9,706 nt of DNA from contig CAMYBO010000039.1 of assembly GCA_947254045.1 (NCBI GenBank), positions 1 through 9,706 on the forward strand. The letters run 5' to 3'. Shown here one piece after another: positions 1 to 6,853 of the stretch. Under the pieces are notes generated by a model that worked only from the letters and a program-made list of their open reading frames with translations, had not been told where the DNA came from and made no database searches. The position numbers and the translations under genes are program-made. Position 1 is the stretch's first letter. Each line of letters opens with the position of its first letter. The DNA comes from an uncultured Granulicatella sp. (lineage in GTDB: Bacteria > Bacillota > Bacilli > Lactobacillales > Aerococcaceae).

Positions 1-54
1 TTGAAAGGGTTGGATACTCACATGTATTTTGAATATACGGTAGAAGTTTCTTAA
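1..54 (+). CDS. 3' end of an unidentified gene (partial)
   Basis: An open frame runs in from the left edge and stops at TAA 52-54. The last 17 residues read LKGLDTHMYFEYTVEVS. I do not recognise the family from so short a tail. Support for it being real is contextual: it is on the same strand as the next genes, and its stop is followed at once by a small AAAGGG/CCCTTT hairpin (53-70) and then by a clear terminator (106-148). The frame could be chance, because 17 codons is little evidence. Confidence 0.4.
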   Translation: MKGLDTHMYFEYTVEVS

Positions 55-105
55 AGGGATGAAGCCCTTTTGGTATACCCTATCATTTATAGAACCCCAA
101 AATAT

Positions 106-148
106 AACTCTATTAGACAGGATGGTTTTGAGTTTAATAGAGTTTTTT
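106..148 (+). terminator. Rho-independent terminator before nagB
   Basis: A perfect 10-bp stem, AACTCTATTA (106-115) with TAATAGAGTT (135-144), encloses a 19-base loop and runs into a T-tract ending at 148. It would end the transcript of the gene whose tail is at 1-54 and isolates nagB. A weaker 6-bp hairpin at 53-70 (AAAGGG/CCCTTT) precedes it. Confidence 0.75.
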
Positions 149-205
149 GTTTTGAAAATATTTGATTAAAAATCGGAGGTTATTATTTATTCTTATGAAA
201 ATTTC

Positions 206-214
206 TGTTACAAT
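206..214 (+). promoter_or_regulatory. nagB promoter (extended -10)
   Basis: TGTTACAAT at 206-214 is an extended -10 element (TG, one base, TACAAT). There is no good -35 at 16-18 bp upstream, which is common for extended -10 promoters. Transcription would start near 221. The RBS AGGGAGGAAG at 233-242 leaves a short spacer to the nagB ATG. Confidence 0.55.
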
Positions 215-230
215 ACTGGTAATGACAAGT
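215..230 (+). promoter_or_regulatory. Candidate NagR/GntR-type operator at the nagB start site
   Basis: ACTGGTAATGACAAGT is an imperfect palindrome, with 12 of 16 positions matching its own reverse complement. It lies directly downstream of the -10 and covers the predicted start point. From memory it resembles the dre sites of the NagR/DasR family (ACTGGTCTAGACCACT-like), which control amino-sugar genes. Binding here would block initiation. The assignment is inference. Confidence 0.35.
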
Positions 231-246
231 TGAGGGAGGAAGCGTT

Positions 247-954
247 ATGGACATTAAAATTGTAAAAAATCAAGAAGAAGGCGCTAAAGTTGCGTTTGAA
301 GTTTTTAAAGAAGCTTATGAAAATGGAGCGAAAGTTTTTGGGTTAGCAACAGGTTCAAGTCCTCTTGGTTTATACGAAAAAATTCGCCAAAGCACATTAG
401 ATTTTTCAGATAGAGTATCCGTAAACCTAGATGAATATGCAGGGTTATCAAGTGAAGATGAACATAGTTACCATTATTTTATGAATGAACAATTATTTGC
501 AGCAAAACCATTTGCTAAGAGTTATTTACCAGATGGTTTAGCAGAAGATATTGATGCTGAAGTGGAACGTTATGAAAAAATTTTACAAGATAATCCAGTT
601 GACTTCCAATTGTTGGGGATAGGGAGTAATGCCCATATTGGATTTAATGAACCAGGAACACCATTTACACAAAGAACACATAAAGTGGCTTTAGCACAAG
701 CAACGATTGAAGCGAATAAACGTTTCTTTGAACATGAAGAAGATGTACCAAGATTTGCTTATTCAATGGGATTACAATCGATTATGGATGCAAAACAAAT
801 TCTATTAATTGCATTCGGGGAAAAGAAGGCAAAAGCAATTTTAGATACGGTAAAAGGGGAAGTTACAACAGATGTACCTGCAAGTATTTTACAAAAACAT
901 CCAAATGTAACCATTATCGTTGATGAAGCTGCTGCCGCATTATTAACTAGATAA
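247..954 (+). CDS. nagB: Glucosamine-6-phosphate deaminase
   Basis: Cytoplasmic enzyme converting glucosamine-6-phosphate to fructose-6-phosphate and ammonia, the step that feeds amino sugars into glycolysis. The 235-residue length is that of the short Gram-positive NagB, which lacks the C-terminal extension of the E. coli enzyme. The phosphate-binding ATGSSP motif is at 34-39. The LDEY motif is at 61-64, with D62 the expected general base. The catalytic block GIGSNAHIGFNEPGT is at 124-138, with H130 and E135. Residue 129 is Ala where the family motif normally has Gly (N/D-G-H). The ATG at 247 has a strong RBS 5 bases upstream. It has its own promoter and a candidate operator. gpmA follows after 58 bases with no terminator, so read-through is likely. 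Functionally it completes the pathway begun by nanE and the PTS downstream. Confidence 0.97.
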   Translation: MDIKIVKNQEEGAKVAFEVFKEAYENGAKVFGLATGSSPLGLYEKIRQSTLDFSDRVSVNLDEYAGLSSEDEHSYHYFMNEQLFAAKPFAKSYLPDGLAEDIDAEVERYEKILQDNPVDFQLLGIGSNAHIGFNEPGTPFTQRTHKVALAQATIEANKRFFEHEEDVPRFAYSMGLQSIMDAKQILLIAFGEKKAKAILDTVKGEVTTDVPASILQKHPNVTIIVDEAAAALLTR

Positions 955-1012
955 TGAAATAGGGTATACATTTACTCGGGAAAAGGTTTGGAAGAAAAAG
1001 GAGAGCGATAAG

Positions 1013-1705
1013 ATGGTAAAATTAGTTTTTGCTCGCCATGGCCAGTCAGAATGGAATAAGGCCAATCTCTTCACTGGTTGGGCGGATGTTGATTTGTCTG
1101 AAAAGGGGATTCAACAAGCAATTGATGCCGGAAAATTAATCAAAGAAGCAGGGATTGAATTTGATCAAGCCTATACTTCAGTGCTAAAACGTGCAATTAA
1201 AACAACGGATTTGGCATTGGAAGCTTGTGATCAATTATGGATTCCTGTTGAAAAATCTTGGCGTTTAAATGAACGTCATTATGGTGGATTAACGGGGAAA
1301 AATAAAGCAGAAGCTGCTGAAAAATTTGGAGATGAACAAGTTCATATTTGGCGTCGTTCTTATGATGTGTTACCTCCAAAAATGGATCGTGATGATGAAT
1401 ATTCAGCACATGGCGATCGTAGGTATGCGAAATTGGATGATTCTGTAATTCCAGATGCAGAAAATCTTAAAGTAACTCTGGAACGTGTTCTTCCATTTTG
1501 GGAAGATAAAATTGCTCCAGATTTAAAAGCTGGTAAAAATGTTTTTATTGGTGCACATGGGAATTCTATACGTGCATTAGTAAAACACATTAAAGGATTA
1601 TCAGATGACGAGATTATGGGAGTGGAAATTCCGAATTTCCCACCTTTAGTGTTTGAATTTGATGAAAACTTACAAGTTGTTTCAGAATATTATTTAGGAA
1701 AATAA
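1013..1705 (+). CDS. gpmA: 2,3-bisphosphoglycerate-dependent phosphoglycerate mutase
   Basis: Glycolytic and gluconeogenic enzyme interconverting 3- and 2-phosphoglycerate through a phosphohistidine. At 230 residues it is the normal length for the cofactor-dependent type in Lactobacillales. The histidine-phosphatase signature RHG is at 8-10, with H9 the phosphorylated residue. R60, the ERHYGGL motif at 87-93 and the second catalytic histidine H182 in GAHGNS are all present. The mutase-specific insert containing IWRRSYDVLPP (112-122) separates it from phosphatase-only relatives. AAGGAGA at 999-1005 lies 7 bases before the ATG. No convincing separate promoter is visible in the 58-base gap after nagB, so it may be co-transcribed. 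The hairpin at 1741-1768 ends the unit. Confidence 0.97.
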   Translation: MVKLVFARHGQSEWNKANLFTGWADVDLSEKGIQQAIDAGKLIKEAGIEFDQAYTSVLKRAIKTTDLALEACDQLWIPVEKSWRLNERHYGGLTGKNKAEAAEKFGDEQVHIWRRSYDVLPPKMDRDDEYSAHGDRRYAKLDDSVIPDAENLKVTLERVLPFWEDKIAPDLKAGKNVFIGAHGNSIRALVKHIKGLSDDEIMGVEIPNFPPLVFEFDENLQVVSEYYLGK

Positions 1706-1740
1706 TTTTCTAAATCTTTGAAACTGAATAGCTATACCCT

Positions 1741-1780
1741 AGGACTTATCGCAATATCGGTAAGTCCTTCATTATTTTAT
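1741..1780 (+). terminator. Terminator after gpmA
   Basis: AGGACTTATCG (1741-1751) pairs with CGGTAAGTCCT (1758-1768): 11 bp with one G-U pair and a 6-base loop CAATAT. The tail TCATTATTTTAT is T-rich but broken, so termination may be less than complete. Confidence 0.7.
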
Positions 1781-1810
1781 ATAATACTTTTTATAATCTT
1801 AAAAAAATAG

Positions 1811-1906
1811 TGAAAGTAATTTCTAATTTTTAAGGAATTATGACTGGAAATAAACGAAAATTGAAATTACTTTCTAAAATCAGGACTAATATTGAAAATG
1901 CTTTCT
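1811..1906 (+). promoter_or_regulatory. Three TGAAA-N4-TTTCT operator-like boxes upstream of nanE
   Basis: The 14-base pattern TGAAA-N4-TTTCT occurs at 1811-1824, 1862-1875 and 1893-1906. The N4 sequences differ (GTAA, TTAC, ATGC), and GAAA/TTTC forms the dyad. Start-to-start distances are 51 and 31 bp, close to five and three helical turns, which would put all three on one face of the DNA. The third box overlaps the -35 of the nanE promoter. The natural candidate ligand is the RpiR-family protein encoded at 4293-5123, but this is inference. Confidence 0.6.
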
Positions 1907-1920
1907 GTTGGAATTATACT
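1892..1920 (+). promoter_or_regulatory. nanE operon promoter, with a possible cre site
   Basis: TTGAAA (1892-1897), a 17-bp spacer and TATACT (1915-1920) make a good sigma-A promoter. The overlapping TGAAAATGCTTTCT (1893-1906) also matches the CcpA cre-like sequence TGAAAACGCTTTCA at 12 of 14 positions. Catabolite repression at the -35 is therefore possible. Confidence 0.65.
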
Positions 1921-1964
1921 AATAAATGTAAAGGCTTTTATAAAAAAAGAGAAGGAGGCTGAAT

Positions 1965-2639
1965 ATGAGTATTCAAGGACAATTAATCGTATCTTGCCAA
2001 GCGTTGCCACATGAACCGTTGCATAGCGATTTTATTATGGCTCGTATGGCAGTCGCAGCAAAGGAAGGAGGAGCAAAGGGGATTCGTGCTAATTCTGTCG
2101 TAGACATCAAAGCAATTAAAGAAGCAGTAGATTTACCTGTAATTGGAATTATTAAAAGAGATTATGATGATGCAGATGTCTATATTACTGCCACTATCAA
2201 AGAAGTGGATGAGTTGATGGAAGCAAAACCAGAAATTATTGCATTAGATGCAACGATTTCTAGTCGTCCAAATGGACAAACGTTAGATGAGTTTTATCAA
2301 GAAATTCGTCAAAAATATCCAACTCAAAAAATAATGGCAGATTGTTCGACCGTTGAAGAAATGATTCATGCAGATGAATTAGGATTCGACTATATTGGAA
2401 GCACATTAGTAGGATATACCCACCAAAGTAAAGGGGATAAAATCGAAGCAAACGATTTTGAAATTCTTCGTGAAGTCTTAAAGGTTATCAAACATCCACT
2501 CATTGCAGAAGGAAATATTGATACACCTGAAAAGGTGAAACGAGTACTTGAATTAGGAGCTTATAGTGTAGTTGTTGGATCAGCGATTACAAGACCTCAA
2601 TTAATTACAAAGAAATTTGTAGATGCGATTCAATCATAA
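1965..2639 (+). CDS. nanE: N-acetylmannosamine-6-phosphate 2-epimerase
   Basis: Cytoplasmic enzyme converting ManNAc-6-phosphate to GlcNAc-6-phosphate in sialic acid and ManNAc catabolism. The 224-residue length and (beta/alpha)8-barrel layout fit NanE. Visible family landmarks are GIRANS (39-44), VIGIIKRDY (59-67) with K64 the expected catalytic lysine, IALDAT (92-97), MADCST (124-129), GYTHQS (150-155), AEGNI (181-185) with E182, and VVGSAITRP (203-211). The ATG at 1965 is preceded by AAGGAGG. It is first in an operon with the PTS gene, 26 bases apart, behind the triple-box promoter. No nanA or nanK lies nearby, so the substrate probably arrives already phosphorylated through the PTS. Confidence 0.96.
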   Translation: MSIQGQLIVSCQALPHEPLHSDFIMARMAVAAKEGGAKGIRANSVVDIKAIKEAVDLPVIGIIKRDYDDADVYITATIKEVDELMEAKPEIIALDATISSRPNGQTLDEFYQEIRQKYPTQKIMADCSTVEEMIHADELGFDYIGSTLVGYTHQSKGDKIEANDFEILREVLKVIKHPLIAEGNIDTPEKVKRVLELGAYSVVVGSAITRPQLITKKFVDAIQS

Positions 2640-2665
2640 AAGGAAAATGATTAGGGGGAAACCAT

Positions 2666-4171
2666 ATGTTTAAAGTTTTACAAAAAATCGGTAAATCATT
2701 TATGTTGCCGATTGCTATTTTACCGGCAGCTGGTTTGTTATTAGGGATTGGTGGTGCGTTGTCAAATCCAACGACAGTAGCTACTTATCCAGTGTTGAAT
2801 AATAGTTTGTTACAAGCTATTTTCACAGTCATGAGTTCAGCAGGGGAAGTTGTATTTGCGAACTTAGCATTACTACTCTGTGTGGGCTTATGTATTGGTT
2901 TAGCAAAACGTGATAAAGGTACTGCAGCACTTGCTGGGGTTACTGGTTATTTCGTCATGACAGCAACAATCAAAGCACTTGTTAAATTATATATGGCTGA
3001 AGGAGCTTCAATTGATACAGGTGTAGTTGGTGCTATCGTAGTAGGTTCTGTAGCGGTTTATTTACATAATCGTTATAGCAATATTCAATTACCTCAATTC
3101 TTAGGATTCTTTGGAGGTAGCCGTTTTGTTCCAATCGTAACTTCATTTGCTTCAATTGTAGTTGGGGGTATTTTCTTTGTAATTTGGCCTCCATTCCAAC
3201 AATTATTAGTATCAACTGGTGGTTATATCTCACAAGCTGGACCATTTGGAACATTCTTATATGGATTCTTAATGCGTCTATGTGGTGCAGTTGGTTTACA
3301 CCACATGATTTATCCATTATTCTGGTATACAGAATTAGGTGGCGTTGAAGTAGTTGCAGGTCAAACTGTAGCAGGAGCTCAAAAAATCTTTTTTGCTCAA
3401 TTAGCAGATCCAACACATGTTGGTCTATTTACTGAAGGAACTCGTTTCTTTGCTGGTCGTTTCTCTACAATGATGTTTGGTCTTCCAGCAGCCTGCTTAG
3501 CAATGTATCACTGTGTTCCAAAAGATCGTCGTAAAAAATATGCAGGTTTATTTTTTGGGGTAGCTTTAACTTCATTCATTACAGGTATTACAGAACCAAT
3601 TGAATTTATGTTCTTGTTCGTAAGTCCAGTACTTTATGTTGTTCACGCATTCTTAGATGGTGTAAGCTTCTTTATTGCTGATATCTTAAACATTTCTATT
3701 GGGAATACATTCTCAGGTGGGGTTATCGACTTCACATTATTCGGGGTATTACAAGGAAATGATAAAACAAATTGGTTATTACAAATTCCATTTGGCTTAG
3801 TATGGAGTGTTCTATACTATGTTGTATTCAGATGGTTCATCGTTCAATTCAATGTTGCAACTCCAGGTCGTTTAGATGAAGAGTTAGCAGATGATGCACA
3901 ACCTGTTGTAGAAACAAAAGATTCTTTAAAAGAAGATAGTGTTCGTATTATTGAAGCTTTAGGTGGATCAGAAAATATTGAAGATGTTGATGCATGTATT
4001 ACTCGTTTACGTGTAGCAGTTCGTTCTGTAGATAAAGTAGATAAAGCAACTCTAAAAGCTATCGGTGCAGTAGATGTATTAGAAGTAAATGGTGGAGTTC
4101 AAGCAATTTACGGTGCGAAAGCCATTCTGTATAAGAACAATATTAATGAAATTTTAGGAGTAGATGACTAA
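2666..4171 (+). CDS. Glucose-family PTS transporter EIICB, NanP-like, probable amino-sugar (ManNAc) uptake
   Basis: Membrane permease that imports a sugar and phosphorylates it with phosphate from EIIA. Residues 1 to about 395 form the EIIC domain with many hydrophobic segments. The sugar-site histidines are in GLHH (210-213) and the glucose-family signature GITEPIEF is at 307-314. After a charged linker (about 400-422), the EIIB domain carries the phosphorylated cysteine C444 in DVDACITRLRV (440-450). There is no EIIA domain, so a separate EIIA must serve it. The RBS AGGGGGA precedes the ATG. Linkage to nanE recalls the nanE-EIIBC pair of the pneumococcal nan locus and suggests ManNAc or glucosamine as substrate. 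Sequence alone does not exclude glucose, maltose or GlcNAc. A strong terminator follows. Confidence 0.9.
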   Translation: MFKVLQKIGKSFMLPIAILPAAGLLLGIGGALSNPTTVATYPVLNNSLLQAIFTVMSSAGEVVFANLALLLCVGLCIGLAKRDKGTAALAGVTGYFVMTATIKALVKLYMAEGASIDTGVVGAIVVGSVAVYLHNRYSNIQLPQFLGFFGGSRFVPIVTSFASIVVGGIFFVIWPPFQQLLVSTGGYISQAGPFGTFLYGFLMRLCGAVGLHHMIYPLFWYTELGGVEVVAGQTVAGAQKIFFAQLADPTHVGLFTEGTRFFAGRFSTMMFGLPAACLAMYHCVPKDRRKKYAGLFFGVALTSFITGITEPIEFMFLFVSPVLYVVHAFLDGVSFFIADILNISIGNTFSGGVIDFTLFGVLQGNDKTNWLLQIPFGLVWSVLYYVVFRWFIVQFNVATPGRLDEELADDAQPVVETKDSLKEDSVRIIEALGGSENIEDVDACITRLRVAVRSVDKVDKATLKAIGAVDVLEVNGGVQAIYGAKAILYKNNINEILGVDD

Positions 4172-4190
4172 TCGTTGTCCAGACTCTTTC

Positions 4191-4229
4191 AAGCTAGGGG
4201 ATGAAAGTCTCCTAGCTTTTTATTTTTTT
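4191..4229 (+). terminator. Terminator of the nanE-PTS operon
   Basis: AAGCTAGGGGA (4191-4201) pairs with TCTCCTAGCTT (4208-4218): 11 bp with one G-U, loop TGAAAG. It is followed by T-runs to 4229. It separates the regulator gene downstream into its own transcript. Confidence 0.85.
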
Positions 4230-4251
4230 GAAACACGAGAGTTGAAAAATA

Positions 4252-4260
4252 TGATACACT
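4252..4260 (+). promoter_or_regulatory. Promoter of the RpiR-family regulator gene
   Basis: TGATACACT is an extended -10 (TG, one base, TACACT). The nearest -35-like TTGAAA at 4228-4233 is 21 bp away, too far to be ideal. No TGAAA-N4-TTTCT box is present here, so autoregulation by that motif is not indicated. The RBS AAGGGAG (4279-4285) precedes the ATG. Confidence 0.45.
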
Positions 4261-4292
4261 AGCAGTAATGAAAAGATTAAGGGAGTAACAAT

Positions 4293-5123
4293 ATGATATC
4301 TTTTGAGAAAAAAGTCACACCATTAATTGAATCGATTTATGATACATTAACCCCTAATGAAAAAACAATTGCACAATATTTTTTGAAGCAAAATTCTACA
4401 GAAGAATCTTTATCTGCTAGAGCTGTATCGGAAAGATTGTTTGTCTCGATTCCGTCATTGACGCGATTTGCTCAAAAATGTGGTTATGAAGGGTATCGAC
4501 AATTTATCTATGATTTCCAAGAAAGTAAAAAAGAGGGGCAAGTGATTCAAAATGATTTAACGAAAACTGTTTTATCAGATTATGAAGAATTACTATCGAA
4601 ATCTTTTTCGTTAATTGATGAAAGCCAAGTCATTAAAGTGTGTGGTTTATTGAATAATGCAAAACGAGTTTATATTTATGGACAAGGGAGTTCAGGGTTA
4701 GCAGCTCATGAAATGAAATTTCGTTTTATGAGATTAGGAATGATTTGTGAGGCAATTACGGATTTGCATACCATGCTGATGAATCGGGTGCTTGTTGATG
4801 AACAGTGTTTAGTCATTGGGATTTCAGTTTCCGCGAATGCAAGTGTCGTAGAGGCGGTCCGTCAAGCAAAAAAACAAGGAGCAAAAACAGTTTTAATTAC
4901 TTCAAAACGAAGTGAAGAAAGTGAAAAAGTTTGTGACGAATTAGTATTAATTGCTATGAAAAATGCCTTGGATCAAGGTGGTTTAATTTCACCACAATTT
5001 CCAATTTTAGTGATGGTAGATATCTTTTATAGTTATTATAAAGAGATTGATAAAGATTATAAGCATCATTTGTTCTCTAATACATTAACAGCTTTAGGAG
5101 CAAAAGAAGATAAAAAAGAATAG
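4293..5123 (+). CDS. MurR/RpiR-family transcriptional regulator (probable nan/ManNAc regulator)
   Basis: Sugar-phosphate-responsive DNA-binding protein of 276 residues, typical for the family. The N-terminal helix-turn-helix domain spans about 1-77, with the recognition region around SARAVSERLFVSIPSLTRF (41-59). The C-terminal SIS domain spans about 110-250: VYIYGQGSSG (126-135) and IGISVSANAS (175-184) are the phosphosugar-binding loops. It has its own promoter and terminator on the same strand just after nanE-PTS, so it most likely senses ManNAc-6-P or GlcNAc-6-P and acts on the three boxes upstream of nanE. This resembles the RpiR-type NanR of other Firmicutes, but the effector and targets are inferred from position only. 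Confidence 0.92.
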   Translation: MISFEKKVTPLIESIYDTLTPNEKTIAQYFLKQNSTEESLSARAVSERLFVSIPSLTRFAQKCGYEGYRQFIYDFQESKKEGQVIQNDLTKTVLSDYEELLSKSFSLIDESQVIKVCGLLNNAKRVYIYGQGSSGLAAHEMKFRFMRLGMICEAITDLHTMLMNRVLVDEQCLVIGISVSANASVVEAVRQAKKQGAKTVLITSKRSEESEKVCDELVLIAMKNALDQGGLISPQFPILVMVDIFYSYYKEIDKDYKHHLFSNTLTALGAKEDKKE

Positions 5124-5136
5124 GATTTTAAGAAGG

Positions 5137-5170
5137 TAAAGGACATGAGAGCGCTCTGTTCTTTATCTTT
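5137..5170 (+). terminator. Terminator after the RpiR-family gene
   Basis: AAAGGACA (5138-5145) pairs with TGTTCTTT (5157-5164) with one G-U pair. A small inner GAG/CTC helix (5147-5149, 5154-5156) closes the loop. The T-rich tail follows. It isolates the psa promoter. Confidence 0.6.
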
Positions 5171-5200
5171 TTATATAAAAATAGGATTTTTTCAAAAATA

Positions 5201-5254
5201 TTTTGGTTCACCTAAAAAACTCTTGACGAGAGCATTTATTTAGGGTAACCTAAA
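5201..5254 (+). promoter_or_regulatory. psaBCA promoter with two DtxR/MntR-type operator candidates
   Basis: The promoter is TTGACG (5223-5228), a 17-bp spacer, and a weak -10 TAACCT (5246-5251). TTTAGGGTAACCTAAA (5239-5254) has perfect TTTAGG/CCTAAA arms and covers the -10. A second, less perfect copy, TTTTGGTTCACCTAAA (5201-5216), lies upstream of the -35, 38 bp away start to start. The TTAGG/CCTAA arms are typical of DtxR-superfamily metalloregulators, so manganese-dependent repression is expected. Confidence 0.65.
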
Positions 5255-5295
5255 CATTAGCGTAGGAATCATGAGAGAAAGAAGGGGGTAGATTT

Positions 5296-6030
5296 ATGAT
5301 TAAAGTTGAAAATCTAGGAGTATCTTATGCAATGCAACCAAATGTTTTAAAAGACTGTTATGTAGAAATAAATGGACCAACAATCTTAGGAATTATTGGG
5401 CCTAATGGGGCAGGGAAATCTACTTTATTAAAAGCAATGCTAGGATTAATTCCGCATACGGGAAAAGTAACCTTTGATGGAGAAGCAGCGAGTCAATCGT
5501 TAGGGAGAATTGCGTACGTTGAACAAAAAAGTAATTTGGATTTTACATTTCCAATTACGATTCGTGAATGTGTCGCATTAGGAAAAACGGTTAAAATGAA
5601 ACCATTTCAACGTTTGAAAGCTCAAGATTGGAAAGATGTCGACGAAGCGATTGAAGAAGTTGGTTTGACAGAATTAGCCAATCGTCCAATTGGAGCATTA
5701 TCTGGTGGACAATTTCAAAGGGTATTATTAGCACGTTGTTTAGTACAAAAAGCAGACTATATCTTCTTGGATGAACCATTTGTTGGAATTGATATGATGA
5801 GTGAAAAAGTGATTATGACTTTAATTCGTCAATGGAAAGAAGAAGGTAAAACAATCTTAATGGTACATCATGATTTATCGAAAGTACGTGATTATTTTGA
5901 TCAAGTGATTTTAGTGAATCGTGGAATTGTAGATAGTGGAAAAATTGAGGAAACATTTGTTTCTGAAAAAATCAGAAAAACTTATGGTGGAGAAGTTTTT
6001 GTAGCACAAGGGGGACAAAGTCATGAATAA
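5296..6030 (+). CDS. psaB: Manganese ABC transporter ATP-binding protein
   Basis: Cytoplasmic ATPase powering Mn(II) (possibly also Zn or Fe) import with PsaC and PsaA. At 244 residues it has the family's usual length. All ABC motifs are intact: Walker A GPNGAGKST (35-43), Q-loop Q77, signature LSGGQ (135-139), Walker B YIFLDEP (155-161) and switch histidine H192 in HHD. The RBS GAAGGGGG (5281-5288) precedes the ATG at 5296. Its last 8 bases (stop 6028-6030) overlap the start of psaC, implying translational coupling. The metal-regulator boxes at 5201-5254 support a manganese role. Homologues are called psaB, mtsB, scaC or sitB by species. Confidence 0.94.
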   Translation: MIKVENLGVSYAMQPNVLKDCYVEINGPTILGIIGPNGAGKSTLLKAMLGLIPHTGKVTFDGEAASQSLGRIAYVEQKSNLDFTFPITIRECVALGKTVKMKPFQRLKAQDWKDVDEAIEEVGLTELANRPIGALSGGQFQRVLLARCLVQKADYIFLDEPFVGIDMMSEKVIMTLIRQWKEEGKTILMVHHDLSKVRDYFDQVILVNRGIVDSGKIEETFVSEKIRKTYGGEVFVAQGGQSHE

Positions 6031-6853
6031 TTTTTTACAAGGATTAATGAATTATCATTTTGTGCAAAATGCATTAATTTCTTCCGTTTTAATTGGGGCA
6101 GTTGCAGGAATGATTGGATGTTTTATCATTCTTCGTGGAATGTCGTTGATGGGAGATGCGATTTCTCATGCGGTGTTACCAGGGGTGGCATTATCTTATA
6201 TTGTCGGCGTTAATTTCTTTTTTGGAGCTTTAGCATTTGGCTTATTCGCATCCTTTATTATTGCCTTTATTAATCGAAATAGTGTCGTAAAAAGTGATAC
6301 AGCGATAGGAATTACCTTTAGTTCGTTTTTAGCTTTAGGGATTATTTTAATCGGTGTTGCGAAAAGTTCGACTGACTTATTCCATATTTTATTCGGGAAT
6401 ATTTTAGCGGTACAAGATTTTGATTTATTGATTACGGCAATTGTGGGAATATTTGTTTTTGTAACGATTATTTCTTATTTTAAAGAATTACAAGTAACGA
6501 GTTTTGACCCAGTCTTTGCTCGTTCGGCGGGATTGAATGTATCATTCTATCATTACTTATTGATGTTTCTTTTAGCATTAGTTTCGATTACAGCAATGCA
6601 AAGTGTCGGAACAGTTATGATTGTAGCGTTACTGATTACACCAGCAGCAACAGCTTATTTATATTCGAAGAGTTTGAAAACCATGTTAGCTTTATCAGCG
6701 ATATTTGGTTCACTTTCTTCGATTGTTGGTTTAGTAATCGGCTATACGTTTAATATTGCAGTAGGTTCAACCATTGTATTAACTGCTGCAGCATTCTTTA
6801 TGATTAGTTTTATTGTATCACCAAAGCAAAGGGAAGGTAGGAAAAAAGCATGA
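6023..6853 (+). CDS. psaC: Manganese ABC transporter permease (ABC-3 family)
   Basis: Membrane-spanning subunit of the manganese importer, 276 residues with about eight hydrophobic segments and a basic C-terminus (REGRKKA). Family motifs are MGDAISHAVLPGVA (43-56), LFHILFGNILAV (about 119-130) and VGTVMIVALLITPAATA in the second half. D45 and H49 in the first motif correspond to the Asp/His pair reported as the transmembrane metal site in pneumococcal PsaC. The start overlaps psaB by 8 bases and the stop overlaps the psaA ATG by 4 (ATGA), so the three subunits are made in step. The cytoplasmic loop around FARSAGLN (about 169-176) is the usual ATPase-coupling region of such permeases. Confidence 0.94.
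   Translation: MNNFLQGLMNYHFVQNALISSVLIGAVAGMIGCFIILRGMSLMGDAISHAVLPGVALSYIVGVNFFFGALAFGLFASFIIAFINRNSVVKSDTAIGITFSSFLALGIILIGVAKSSTDLFHILFGNILAVQDFDLLITAIVGIFVFVTIISYFKELQVTSFDPVFARSAGLNVSFYHYLLMFLLALVSITAMQSVGTVMIVALLITPAATAYLYSKSLKTMLALSAIFGSLSSIVGLVIGYTFNIAVGSTIVLTAAAFFMISFIVSPKQREGRKKA

Noticed and set aside
759..1590. Several minus-strand open frames of about 70-76 codons opposite nagB and gpmA
   Set aside because: They are antisense to conserved enzymes, show no family resemblance and lack ribosome binding sites.
72..1740. The octamer TATACCCT/AGGGTATA three times in non-coding DNA (74-81, 960-967, 1733-1740)
   Set aside because: No fixed spacing to promoters and differing flanks. 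GGTATA recalls the E. coli GntR-type NanR hexamer, but that regulator type is not expected here.
3033..3416. A 127-codon open frame on the minus strand inside the PTS gene
   Set aside because: It lies wholly antisense to a well-conserved EIIC domain, has low-complexity Leu/Gln-rich content and no RBS; it is a shadow of the real frame.
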